From: Clostridia bacterium
GTDB taxonomy: Bacteria > Bacillota > DSM-12270 > Thermacetogeniales > Thermacetogeniaceae
Length of the DNA: 64,000 nt
Direction of reading: 5' to 3'
Assembly: GCA_902812385.1 (NCBI GenBank)
Contig: CADDZD010000001.1
Coordinates: 62,001 to 126,000 of the forward strand
Shown here piece by piece: positions 9,238-16,584 of the stretch (position 1 is the first letter of the stretch; each line of letters starts with the position of its first letter). The position numbers and the translations under genes are program-made. Under the pieces are notes generated by a model that did no database searches, had not been told where the DNA came from, and was given only the letters and a program-made list of their open reading frames with translations.

Positions 9238-9464
9238 TTTTATACACTCCAATGCCGCTTGAATCCGTCATGGCATCAGACAAAGATGCTACTCCGGCTT
9301 ACCGCGAAGTGCAGTACTGCGGTATCAGTTTCCTGGTGGAACCCGGCGATAAGGGAATGGGTAAAATCGTTCAGGTCAGAAGCACAGATCCATACGTTTA
9401 CCTGAGACCGGAGTTCCAACCCGGTAGAGAAATCCCCTTATTAAATGGGGCAAATCTACCCTGA
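9234..9464 (+). CDS. ylzJ: YlzJ-like small protein
   Basis: 76 residues, start codon inside the tepA stop (ATGA, 9234-9237), so the two are coupled. Sequence features ([10 protein letters not shown] start, central strand-rich region, C-terminal [12 protein letters not shown]) and the position after tepA fit the YlzJ-like family, whose function is not known. No signal peptide or membrane segment is seen. Confidence 0.85.
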   Translation: MILYTPMPLESVMASDKDATPAYREVQYCGISFLVEPGDKGMGKIVQVRSTDPYVYLRPEFQPGREIPLLNGANLP

Positions 9465-9839
9465 AAATACATCAAGTTCACCCGCCGGGTATTTTCATAC
9501 TCTGTTGGTGCCGCCGGAGGCGGCGTGATGGTCTGCCCTGAAAATATGTTCCGGTTTATCCTTGCGCTTGTTCCCCGGCACTCAACAAAGATTCACCGAC
9601 TGAACCATTCCAGAACGAATTATGAGACCGAGTTGTTTATTTTATGGCAATGAGGCAGTGATTTTGAGTGCCGGGTTGAACTCGCTTATAACGCCTCTCT
9701 GACGGCAGCCGACCGCCTCCTATGACGCCATCCATGGCGCATAGTCGCCTATCTCCCCCGCACTCAATGGCACTTTCCCTCTGTAACGAGATAATTAATG
9801 CCAGCCAGTTCCGAATGAATGTTAATAATAAAAAATAAA
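9465..9839. other. Gene-free structured intergenic element between convergent ylzJ and rnj
   Basis: About 375 bases with no supportable gene. It contains a GCCGCC/GGCGGC hairpin (9510-9524); a perfect 12-base inverted repeat CCCGGCACTCAA/TTGAGTGCCGGG (9574-9585 and 9664-9675); a hairpin at 9720-9744 with arms CTATG-CGCCAT and ATGGCG-CATAG; and the motif CCCTGAAAATA twice (about 9461 and 9536). A third GCACTCAATGG copy lies near 9770. None of the hairpins is followed by a U-tract. It may be an interspersed repeat or an undescribed RNA. Confidence 0.5.
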
Positions 9840-9865
9840 ATCGGCTCGTTCTAGATGGAGCCGAT
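9840..9865 (-). terminator. Intrinsic terminator of rnj
   Basis: On the minus strand the 8-base stem ATCGGCTC/GAGCCGAT with a 10-base loop is followed directly by TTTATTTTTTATTATT. It starts six bases after the RNase J stop codon (9871-9873). Confidence 0.85.
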
Positions 9866-9870
9866 AGTAG

Positions 9871-11535
9871 TTACACTTCTATGATGATCGGAAGTATCAT
9901 CGGTCTTCTTCTGGTCCTTTCATACAGGAACTTTCCGACAGCCTCCCTCACGTAAGATTTGATTGCCGCCCATTCCGTGGTCTGCTGCAACTCGCACTGC
10001 TTGAGGATCTCGCGTACCCGCTCTTTCGCTTCTTCAAGCAGTTCCTCGGATTCGCGGACGTATACAAAGCCTCTTGAAACGATGTCCGGACCGGCTACAA
10101 CCGTACCATCATCCTTATCGATGGTGACAAAAACGATAAATATCCCGTCTCGCGAAAGCTGCTTGCGGTCGCGCATGACAATGTTTCCAACGTCTCCGAC
10201 ACCCAAGCCGTCGACCAGGACATTCCCTGCCGTAACCCTTCCCGTAATCGCACCCCTGTCGGGGGTAAATTCCAGAACCTGGCCGTTCTCTACTATAAAA
10301 ATATTTTTCGGTGGAATTCCAACCTCCCTGGCAAGCTGGGCATGTTTGATGAGATGGCGGTACTCTCCATGTACCGGGATGAAAAACTTGGGTCTTACCA
10401 GGTTTAACATCAGTTTGAGTTCTTCCTGGCTGGCGTGGCCAGATACGTGTACACCTGAGAAAGACTCGTAAATCACCTCTGCCCCCTGCCGCAAGAGATT
10501 GTCAATCGTACGGTGCACCATTTTTTCATTTCCCGGAATCGGACTGGCAGAGATGATCACCGTGTCACCCGGCATGATCTCCACCTGTTTGTGATCGCAC
10601 ATTGCCATCCTGGTAAGAGCGGACATCGGCTCGCCCTGGCTTCCCGTAGTCAGGATAACGATCTCCCGTTTGGGTAGAAACTGAATCTCATCTAAATCAA
10701 CCAAGGTATCTGGGGGGATCTCGAGATAGCCCAACTCCCTGGCAATGTTCACAACGTTGACCATGCTCCTGCCCGCAACCGCGACCTTTCTCCGGTATTT
10801 ACTGGCTGTGGTGATCGCTTGCTGAATTCGGTGGATGTTTGAGGCAAAGCTTGCAATAATAATCCTTTCCTTTGCTTTATGGAAGGTTTCGTTGAAGGTT
10901 TCACCGACAACCCGTTCCGATAAGGTATAGCCTGGCCTTTCCGCATTAGTGCTGTCTGAAAGCAGCACCAGAACACCCTCTCTTCCTAATTCTGCAAACT
11001 TATGATAATCAATCTTTTCATTGTCCACAGGTGTCTGATCCAGTTTAAAATCTCCCGTATGGACAATCGTTCCTACAGGTGTTTTGATTCCCAGGGCAAC
11101 GGAATCGGGAATACTGTGACTGACCCGGATAAACTGGATCTGAAAAGCTCCCAACTGGATAGAATCGCCAGGCCGCACGCATCTTGTTTTCACCTTCTGA
11201 TCAAAATTGCTCTCTTTTAGCTTTGCGTCCAATAAACCGAGGGTCAATTTGGTGCCGTACACAGGCGCCGAGATCTCCCTTAAAATGTAAGGCATTGACC
11301 CGATGTGATCCTCATGGCCGTGAGTTAGAACAAAACCACGAATCTGGTCCCGGTTTTCAATCAGGTATGAGATATCTGGAATCACCAGGTCGATCCCGAG
11401 CATTTCATCTTCCGGGAACATGAGGCCGCCGTCGATGACAATAATGTCTTTGTTATACTTCAAGACCATAATATTTTTTCCAATCTCGCCAAGGCCCCCC
11501 AGCGGAATTATTGTAAGTGTATTGCCTTCTTTCAT
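9871..11535 (-). CDS. rnj: Ribonuclease J
   Basis: 554-residue metallo-beta-lactamase/beta-CASP nuclease, the usual RNase J length. It has 5'-3' exo- and endonuclease activity in mRNA decay and rRNA maturation. The zinc-binding HGHEDH lies at 72-77 (H72, H74, D76, H77), followed by the beta-CASP insert, the SGHAS-type motif (HVSGHASQEEL) and a C-terminal domain ending in PIIIEV. ATG at 11535 has GGGGTGA nine bases upstream. Gene order dapA-rnj-tepA matches B. subtilis rnjB, but only one copy is visible here, so J1 or J2 cannot be assigned. It has its own promoter, with a terminator hairpin in the leader. Confidence 0.95.
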   Translation of the reverse strand: MKEGNTLTIIPLGGLGEIGKNIMVLKYNKDIIVIDGGLMFPEDEMLGIDLVIPDISYLIENRDQIRGFVLTHGHEDHIGSMPYILREISAPVYGTKLTLGLLDAKLKESNFDQKVKTRCVRPGDSIQLGAFQIQFIRVSHSIPDSVALGIKTPVGTIVHTGDFKLDQTPVDNEKIDYHKFAELGREGVLVLLSDSTNAERPGYTLSERVVGETFNETFHKAKERIIIASFASNIHRIQQAITTASKYRRKVAVAGRSMVNVVNIARELGYLEIPPDTLVDLDEIQFLPKREIVILTTGSQGEPMSALTRMAMCDHKQVEIMPGDTVIISASPIPGNEKMVHRTIDNLLRQGAEVIYESFSGVHVSGHASQEELKLMLNLVRPKFFIPVHGEYRHLIKHAQLAREVGIPPKNIFIVENGQVLEFTPDRGAITGRVTAGNVLVDGLGVGDVGNIVMRDRKQLSRDGIFIVFVTIDKDDGTVVAGPDIVSRGFVYVRESEELLEEAKERVREILKQCELQQTTEWAAIKSYVREAVGKFLYERTRRRPMILPIIIEV

Positions 11536-11552
11536 AATAAATTCACCCCGAA

Positions 11553-11594
11553 CATAAATAAAAAACCTACCTCACAAATTCCTGAAAGGTAGGT
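11553..11594 (-). terminator. Intrinsic terminator inside the rnj leader (dapA terminator or attenuator)
   Basis: Minus strand: 8-base stem ACCTACCT/AGGTAGGT (plus 11565-11572 and 11587-11594) with a 14-base loop, followed by TTTTT and an A/T-rich tail. It lies between the predicted rnj promoter (11627-11655) and the rnj start codon at 11535, so any rnj transcript from that promoter must pass it. Confidence 0.75.
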
Positions 11595-11626
11595 ACCATA
11601 AAGTCCATGCAATCCCTTTCGCTTTT

Positions 11627-11655
11627 ATTATACTGAAAAAAACGCTAATAGACAA
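11627..11655 (-). promoter_or_regulatory. Sigma-A promoter of rnj
   Basis: Minus-strand TTGTCT (-35, plus 11650-11655), 17-base spacer, perfect TATAAT (-10, plus 11627-11632). Predicted start near 11620, giving a leader of about 85 bases before rnj. Confidence 0.7.
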
Positions 11656-11672
11656 GGGAGTGCAAATCAACG

Positions 11673-12560
11673 TTAAACCATTTTGATTCCCGTTTCCGCC
11701 ATAACCCTTCGAATTGCTTCCACTTCTTGCTCCGTGGCGGGGACAAGGGGAAGCCTCGGTTCTCCGGCATTTAAGCCTATGAGCCTAAGGGCAGCCTTGA
11801 CCGGAACAGGATTTGTCGTTATAAACAGAACTTTGTAAAGAGGGAAAAGCTTTAAATGCAGTTCTGCTGCTTCTTTTATCTTTCCTGAAAAGAAGCTTTC
11901 GATCATTTCTTTGATCATTTTACCGGCAACATGGGATGCCACGCTGATAACACCGCAGCCGCCAACTGCAAGCATCGGTAGCGTTAATGAGTCGTCCCCG
12001 CTGTAAATTAAGAAATCCTCAGGGGCCCCCCTTTTAATTTCTGCTACCTGATCAAGATTCCCGCTTGCTTCTTTGAAGGCACAGATGTTTTTAATTTGGG
12101 CCAGTCTAACCACGGTTGCCGGCAGCAGGTTGACCGATGTACGGCCGGGAACGTTATACATGATGATGGGCAGTTCGGTTTCCTGTGCAACCGCTTTAAA
12201 GTGCTGGTACAGGCCTTCCTGGCTGGGTTTGTTGTAATAAGGAGTTACCAGCATGATGCCATCTACGCCGGTTTCTGCAGCCTTTTTCGTCAAAGAGATC
12301 GTATCCGCAGTGCTATTTGAACCTGTTCCGGCAATGACGGTTCCCTTCTCACCAACTGCCTCTTTTACTACAGAAAAAAGCTTAAGCTTTTCTTCCTTGG
12401 TGAGAACCGGCGACTCGCCGGTCGTTCCGGCAACCACAACACCATCGGACCCGTTCTCTATTAAGAACCGGGCTAAGTTAGCTGCTTCGTCGTAGGCAAC
12501 TTCTCCATCCTTGGTGAAAGGAGTGACCATTGCTGTCAAAAGACTACCAAAGTTTACCAT
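11673..12560 (-). CDS. dapA: 4-hydroxy-tetrahydrodipicolinate synthase DapA
   Basis: Condenses pyruvate with aspartate semialdehyde, the first committed step to diaminopimelate, lysine and, in spore formers, dipicolinate. 295 residues, standard length. Schiff-base Lys163 (FKEASGN), Tyr135 and Arg140 (YNVPGR), the TTGES motif at 46-50 and Tyr109 are all present. The frame is open 32 codons further upstream into asd, but ATG at 12560 has AAGGAGG eight bases before it and gives the typical N-terminus, so the extension is rejected. It follows asd by 13 bases and is the last gene of the dapB-dpaA-dpaB-asd unit. Confidence 0.96.
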   Translation of the reverse strand: MVNFGSLLTAMVTPFTKDGEVAYDEAANLARFLIENGSDGVVVAGTTGESPVLTKEEKLKLFSVVKEAVGEKGTVIAGTGSNSTADTISLTKKAAETGVDGIMLVTPYYNKPSQEGLYQHFKAVAQETELPIIMYNVPGRTSVNLLPATVVRLAQIKNICAFKEASGNLDQVAEIKRGAPEDFLIYSGDDSLTLPMLAVGGCGVISVASHVAGKMIKEMIESFFSGKIKEAAELHLKLFPLYKVLFITTNPVPVKAALRLIGLNAGEPRLPLVPATEQEVEAIRRVMAETGIKMV

Positions 12561-12573
12561 CACTGTCGCCTCC

Positions 12574-13587
12574 TTATAATAAATTTCTATTAATAAGTAT
12601 CTCGGCGATTTGTACGGCATTTGTCGCCGCGCCTTTTCGCAGTTGGTCGGCCGCAACCCAGAGGTTTAAACAGCCCTCGTGGGAAAGATCCGCTCTAATC
12701 CGGCCGACAAAAACCTCGTCCCGGTATGAAGTAAATAACGGCATCGGGTATTTTAAACCGGCAGGATCGTCCTCTACCACAATCCCGGGTGACTTTGCGA
12801 GAATTTCCCTGGCCTCCGCCGGTGTCAATTTTTTCTCAGTCTCGATATTGATCGACTCGGAATGGCTGCGAATTACAGGTACTCGGACCGTCGTGGCACT
12901 GATTTTAATTTCTTCATCGTGTAAAATCTTCTGGGTTTCCAGCACCATCTTCATCTCTTCTTTAGAGTAACCATTTTCCCAGAAAACATCTATATGTGGT
13001 ATGAGGTTGAAAGCGATCTGATAGGGAAATACCTGGGGCCGTACAGGCTCCCCCGCAAGTACCTGCTTGGTTTGCAACAACAGTTCGTCAATCGCCTCTC
13101 TTCCGGCACCCGATACGGCCTGATAAGTAGAGACGATGACTCTTTTTATACGCCCCGCGTCATGTAGAGGTTTTAGGGGTACTACCATAATGATTGTGGA
13201 ACAGTTTGGGTTGGCTATTACTCCCCTGTGGCCCTCTACATCCTCCGGGTTTACTTCCGGAACAACGAGCGGCACCCATGGTTCCAGCCTGAAGGTGCTG
13301 CTGTTGTCGATAGCTACCGCTCCTTTTTTCACCGCTTCGGGTACAAGCTCTTTGCTAACAGGTCCACCGGCGAAGAAGGCGATCTCTATTCCCTCAAAAG
13401 CTTCTGGTTTTGCAGTACGAACCGTTAATTCTTCGTTTTTATAAGCAATCTTCTTCCCTTCTGACCGGGAACTGGCCAGCAACCTTAAATCAGAAACAGG
13501 AAATTTCCGCTCCTGGAGGACATTGAGAATCTCTTGACCAACTGCACCGGTTGCCCCGACTATTGCAACTGAAAAGCCTCTTCCCAT
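12574..13587 (-). CDS. asd: Aspartate-semialdehyde dehydrogenase
   Basis: NADPH-dependent reduction of aspartyl phosphate to aspartate semialdehyde, the branch precursor for DapA. 337 residues with the Rossmann motif GATGAVGQE at 11-19 and the catalytic Cys129 in NPNCST. The later [10 protein letters not shown] region supplies the active-site His. ATG at 13587 has AGGAGGGG upstream. Between dpaB and dapA, as in B. subtilis, except that the aspartokinase gene dapG is absent between asd and dapA. A weak hairpin near the dpaB end does not look like a terminator, so read-through from dapB/dpaAB is expected. Confidence 0.96.
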   Translation of the reverse strand: MGRGFSVAIVGATGAVGQEILNVLQERKFPVSDLRLLASSRSEGKKIAYKNEELTVRTAKPEAFEGIEIAFFAGGPVSKELVPEAVKKGAVAIDNSSTFRLEPWVPLVVPEVNPEDVEGHRGVIANPNCSTIIMVVPLKPLHDAGRIKRVIVSTYQAVSGAGREAIDELLLQTKQVLAGEPVRPQVFPYQIAFNLIPHIDVFWENGYSKEEMKMVLETQKILHDEEIKISATTVRVPVIRSHSESINIETEKKLTPAEAREILAKSPGIVVEDDPAGLKYPMPLFTSYRDEVFVGRIRADLSHEGCLNLWVAADQLRKGAATNAVQIAEILINRNLL

Positions 13588-13668
13588 GGAATCTGCCCCT
13601 CCTGTTTATGTTTGACGTATAAATTCACTAAAAATCTGCCATGTCCTCTTTAACAGTAAAAGAAATTT

Positions 13669-14253
13669 TTAATACTGTAGCAAAACAGGCTGAATCTGCT
13701 TGCCTTCTAATGCCAAAAAGATTGTGTCCCGCATTTTGTCCAGGTGAGCTACGAGGGAGTTCGGTTTAACACTTGGGTTGTCCTGGCCAAAGGGAACCAG
13801 ATAGATGTTCTTTGTGTTCAAGAGGGTGGCGATATTTTTTGCATTTAGCCCGAGGCCATCGTTCGTGGATACGGCGATGACTACAGGTAGCTGGTTACGC
13901 AGGTGGGCTTTGATGGCCATCAAGGCGGGTGTATCTGTGATCCCATTAGCCAGTTTTGCCAGGGTGTTACCCGTGCAAGGAGCAACCACAAGAATATCAA
14001 ATAGTTTATTTGGCCCGATCGGTTCGGCATCCACAATGGTCTTAATCGGTTCATGCCCGGTAATTTCCTGCAATTTAGCACAAAGGTCCGATGATTTTCC
14101 GAACCGGGTATCGGTGGTGCTTATAGAATAAGAAACGATAGGGTATACCTCTGTCCCCTCTTGCACCAGTTTAGTTATTTCATTGAAGACGGCCTCCATG
14201 GTGCAGTGGGAACCTGTTAACACAAATCCCAGGCGTATCCCTCTGAGGTTCAT
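13669..14253 (-). CDS. dpaB: Dipicolinate synthase subunit B (SpoVFB)
   Basis: 194-residue flavoprotein-fold (PF02441-type) subunit which with DpaA oxidises the DapA/DapB branch intermediate to dipicolinic acid in the mother cell, later loaded into the spore core. Motifs seen include GFVLTGSHCTMEAVF near the N-terminus, PIGPNKLFD and VVAPCTGNTLAKLANGITD, typical of the family. ATG at 14253 has GGGAGGG about ten bases upstream, and 27 bases separate it from dpaA. It shows the organism makes dipicolinate by DpaAB rather than through the Etf route used by many clostridia. Confidence 0.95.
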   Translation of the reverse strand: MNLRGIRLGFVLTGSHCTMEAVFNEITKLVQEGTEVYPIVSYSISTTDTRFGKSSDLCAKLQEITGHEPIKTIVDAEPIGPNKLFDILVVAPCTGNTLAKLANGITDTPALMAIKAHLRNQLPVVIAVSTNDGLGLNAKNIATLLNTKNIYLVPFGQDNPSVKPNSLVAHLDKMRDTIFLALEGKQIQPVLLQY

Positions 14254-14280
14254 ATGCTTAAAACCCTCCCTACCTATTCC

Positions 14281-15180
14281 CTAAAAGTACTCCTGTGGTA
14301 TTTCCCGGAGAATAAGTTGGGGAATAACCTGGGCAAGGATCTTTCCACTTGTTTTAGGTGCTACGATGCCGGGCAAGCCGGGTGCAAGAACGGCATTTAC
14401 TCCTAACCTGTTTGCCGCAACAAAGTCTGTCCCTCCTGGTGCTGCGGCAAGATCGACGATGAGGACATCCTTTTTCATTGCAATAAGCATTTTTTCATCA
14501 AGCACCAGGGCCGGTACCGTATTAAATATTATGTCTGCCTCAGACACATGCTGCTGCAATCGGGTAAACACCAAAGGGCGGTACCCCATTTCGAAAGCCC
14601 GGGCGAGATCGGAGCGTTTTCTGGCGACAACTGTTACATGGGCGCCGATACCGCGCAGCATCCGTGCAAGAGTTTTGCCGAGCCGTCCAAAGCCGAGTAC
14701 AAAGGAATTGCTGTCATGAATGGTTATCGGAAGCTTTTCCATCGCAATTTGTATGGCGCCTTCTGCTGAAGGAATTGCGTTTAAGATAGCAACGGAATCC
14801 ATTTCTCCTATTTCGACCAGTTTCCATCTGTATTTATCGGCCCAGTTCCGCATCAAATCTCTGGCGAATCCAATGATCACAAGTGTTCCCGGCGGAATAA
14901 GCTCCGCAACGGAAGCGGTCAACTGGATGTGACAGTTATCGTCCAGTGTTTTTATATTTCCATTAGGGTCACTGCCAGACATCGGAAAAATAACAACCTG
15001 GGCATTTTTTAAAGCAGTTTTGATGTTCTGAGCCAAATGCACCTGTTCTAATTCAGGACAAGCAGGAAACCCGACCGCTGTGACGTCAGCGCCCATTCTG
15101 ACAAGATCTTGCATAAAATAGATATCGCGTTTATCCCCACCAATAACAGCAACCTTGATTCCTCTTAAATCCAAGCCCAT
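14281..15180 (-). CDS. dpaA: Dipicolinate synthase subunit A (SpoVFA)
   Basis: 299 residues. N-terminal domain (GIKVAVIGGDKRD, residues about 7-19) and a C-terminal NAD(P)-binding Rossmann domain with GFGRLGKTLARML. It forms dipicolinate synthase with DpaB. ATG at 15180 has AGGAGGGG seven bases upstream; an upstream TTG/ATG extension of seven codons runs through that site and is rejected. The Shine-Dalgarno lies in the 3' arm of a long inverted repeat, with a sporulation-type -10 in the 5' arm (see separate entries), so translation from read-through mRNA should be blocked. In B. subtilis the operon is sigma-K dependent and transcribed in the mother cell. Confidence 0.95.
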   Translation of the reverse strand: MGLDLRGIKVAVIGGDKRDIYFMQDLVRMGADVTAVGFPACPELEQVHLAQNIKTALKNAQVVIFPMSGSDPNGNIKTLDDNCHIQLTASVAELIPPGTLVIIGFARDLMRNWADKYRWKLVEIGEMDSVAILNAIPSAEGAIQIAMEKLPITIHDSNSFVLGFGRLGKTLARMLRGIGAHVTVVARKRSDLARAFEMGYRPLVFTRLQQHVSEADIIFNTVPALVLDEKMLIAMKKDVLIVDLAAAPGGTDFVAANRLGVNAVLAPGLPGIVAPKTSGKILAQVIPQLILREIPQEYF

Positions 15181-15186
15181 CCAATT

Positions 15187-15240
15187 CCCCTCCTTTCCCA
15201 CATATTACTGGCTTTAACAGTATATGAAGGGAAAGAGGGG
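15187..15240 (-). promoter_or_regulatory. Long hairpin covering the dpaA ribosome binding site
   Basis: On the minus strand the 5' arm (plus 15240-15218) and 3' arm (15210-15187) pair over CCCCTC/GAGGGG, TTTCCC/GGGAAA, CATAT/ATATG and ACTG/CAGT, about 21 base pairs with three small bulges and a 7-base loop (15211-15217). The 3' arm contains the dpaA Shine-Dalgarno AGGAGGGG (15194-15187). No U-tract follows, so it is not a terminator. Confidence 0.7.
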
Positions 15241-15245
15241 ATGGT
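15218..15245 (-). promoter_or_regulatory. Candidate sigma-K (or sigma-E) promoter inside the dpaA leader hairpin
   Basis: Minus-strand AC (plus 15244-15245), 17 bases, then CATATACTG (plus 15218-15226), one base from the sigma-K pattern CATAnnnTA and 6 of 8 with a sigma-E -10. Transcription would begin in the hairpin loop near 15211 and so omit the 5' arm. Confidence 0.5.
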
Positions 15246-15276
15246 GCAAGATTGGCCCATCAAGAAAAAGGATAAG

Positions 15277-16080
15277 CTAGTCCAGGATTTTTTCTAACCC
15301 CACCACCACTCCTTGCAAAGATCTTGCCTTGCGTATAGCGTAAACAACCCCCGGCATGAATGACTCCCTGCTTAAAGAATCATGGCGTATTGTGAGCACC
15401 TGACCTAAGCCCCCGAAAATAACCTCCTGGTGTGCCACAAACCCGGGCAAACGGACGCTGTGAATTCTTATGCCTTCCAGTTCACCTCCCCTCACTCCCT
15501 TGATTTTTTCATATTCGTCGGGGTGACCTTGACGAACTGGCAGCCTTTCTTCTTGAATCATCTGAGCGGTTTTTAACGAGGTGCCTGACGGAGCATCGAT
15601 CTTCTGGTCATGGTGCATTTCGATAATCTCTACATGCTTAAAGTGACGAGCGGCACGGCGTGCAAAATCCATCATTAAAACTGCTCCCAGAGCAAAATTT
15701 GGAGCGATCAAAACACCGAGTCCGGTTTTGCTTGCAGCCTTTCTCAGTTCATCAATTTCCACATCATCAATACCTGTCGTACCGATAATCGGGATTACAC
15801 CGTAATGGAGAGCTGTTATGCCATTACTAACCGCAGCCTCTGGATTGGTAAAATCAACCAAAACGTCTGCATCGTTATTTTCTAATACTTTCTGGAGATC
15901 ACTTGATACAACAACTCCGCAGGCGTTTAGGCCCACCAGCGCTCCGACGTCCACCCCGTTTTCTTTACTATCAATTGCCCCGACGAGCACCAGATCGCTT
16001 TCCTTGAGAACTGCTTTAATCACTTCTCTTCCCATTTTACCCGCGGCTCCAGTGACAACGACATGTATCTCCCCAGCCAA
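15277..16080 (-). CDS. dapB: 4-hydroxy-tetrahydrodipicolinate reductase DapB
   Basis: Reduces the DapA product with NAD(P)H on the way to diaminopimelate. 267 residues: Rossmann motif TGAAGKMG at about 10-17, the NFALGAV segment, and the active-site region EMHHDQKIDAPSGT with His, Lys and the PSGT loop. The only in-frame initiation codon consistent with the family is TTG at 16080; AAGGG lies about 11 bases upstream, a long spacing, so the start is slightly uncertain. It leads the dapB-dpaA-dpaB-asd-dapA unit and has its own promoter region. In B. subtilis dapB is elsewhere; here lysine and dipicolinate synthesis are merged in one operon. Confidence 0.94.
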   Translation of the reverse strand: MAGEIHVVVTGAAGKMGREVIKAVLKESDLVLVGAIDSKENGVDVGALVGLNACGVVVSSDLQKVLENNDADVLVDFTNPEAAVSNGITALHYGVIPIIGTTGIDDVEIDELRKAASKTGLGVLIAPNFALGAVLMMDFARRAARHFKHVEIIEMHHDQKIDAPSGTSLKTAQMIQEERLPVRQGHPDEYEKIKGVRGGELEGIRIHSVRLPGFVAHQEVIFGGLGQVLTIRHDSLSRESFMPGVVYAIRKARSLQGVVVGLEKILD

Positions 16081-16135
16081 CCGGACATCATCCCTTCACC
16101 CATGCTGTATTCTCTTTGCTTCGTTCTTGGATAAT

Positions 16136-16164
16136 ATTCTCGTATAAATGGCTCTTTATGTCAA
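16136..16164 (-). promoter_or_regulatory. Sigma-A promoter candidate P2 of the dapB operon
   Basis: Minus-strand perfect TTGACA (-35, plus 16159-16164), 17-base spacer, then GAGAAT (-10, plus 16136-16141; 4 of 6). Lies 56 bases upstream of dapB. Confidence 0.5.
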
Positions 16165-16173
16165 TAATAACGC

Positions 16174-16179
16174 ATTATA
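16174..16179 (-). promoter_or_regulatory. Sigma-A -10 candidate P1 of the dapB operon
   Basis: Perfect TATAAT on the minus strand with only a weak -35 (TTACTT) 17 bases upstream. Either this or P2 would start the dapB operon downstream of the ymxH terminator. Confidence 0.4.
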
Positions 16180-16210
16180 CCCAATTTCAGCGGAAGAAGT
16201 AATTACAGTA

Positions 16211-16237
16211 TAAAAAAAGAACCCCGTCAAAAGGTTC
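16211..16237 (-). terminator. Intrinsic terminator after ymxH
   Basis: Minus strand: GAACC/GGTTC stem (plus 16233-16237 and 16219-16223), 9-base loop, followed by seven T. The stem is short, but the U-tract is good and it sits between ymxH and the dapB promoters. Confidence 0.65.
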
Positions 16238-16269
16238 GTTGATAGATGGTACCTTCTACCTTATATTGT

Positions 16270-16530
16270 TTATCTCTTATATTGGGAAAAGGTGCTGTCG
16301 AGATCCACGATAATGACCTCATTACCGATTTTCTTCACTGTTTCCCAGGGAACAACCATTTCCCTGCGATCCATCCAGAAATTTAGAAAGTTTGACCTCT
16401 GCGGCAATATAATTGACACTATTTCTCCGGTTTCAGGGTCAATAACCAGATCCGAGTTTGCGATAGTGCCCAAGCGCATACCATCAAAAATATTGATGAT
16501 TTCTTTTCCCACCAGCTCACCCAAGCGCAC
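16270..16530 (-). CDS. ymxH: YlmC/YmxH-family PRC-barrel protein
   Basis: 86 residues, a single PRC-barrel domain (MRLGELVGKEIINIFDG, then GTIANSDLVIDPETGEI). Members accompany sporulation genes; the exact role is unknown. GTG start at 16530 with GGGAGGG seven to eight bases upstream. Located between the M16 protease and the dap/dpa genes exactly as ymxH in B. subtilis. Confidence 0.9.
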   Translation of the reverse strand: MRLGELVGKEIINIFDGMRLGTIANSDLVIDPETGEIVSIILPQRSNFLNFWMDRREMVVPWETVKKIGNEVIIVDLDSTFSQYKR

Positions 16531-16584
16531 CGATTTCCCTCCCTGATATCCTCTTCTATATCATCTAACTTATGTATCAACCTG

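Noticed and set aside
9510-9524. GCCGCC/GGCGGC hairpin as terminator of ylzJ
   Set aside because: No U-tract follows; kept only as part of the structured intergenic element.
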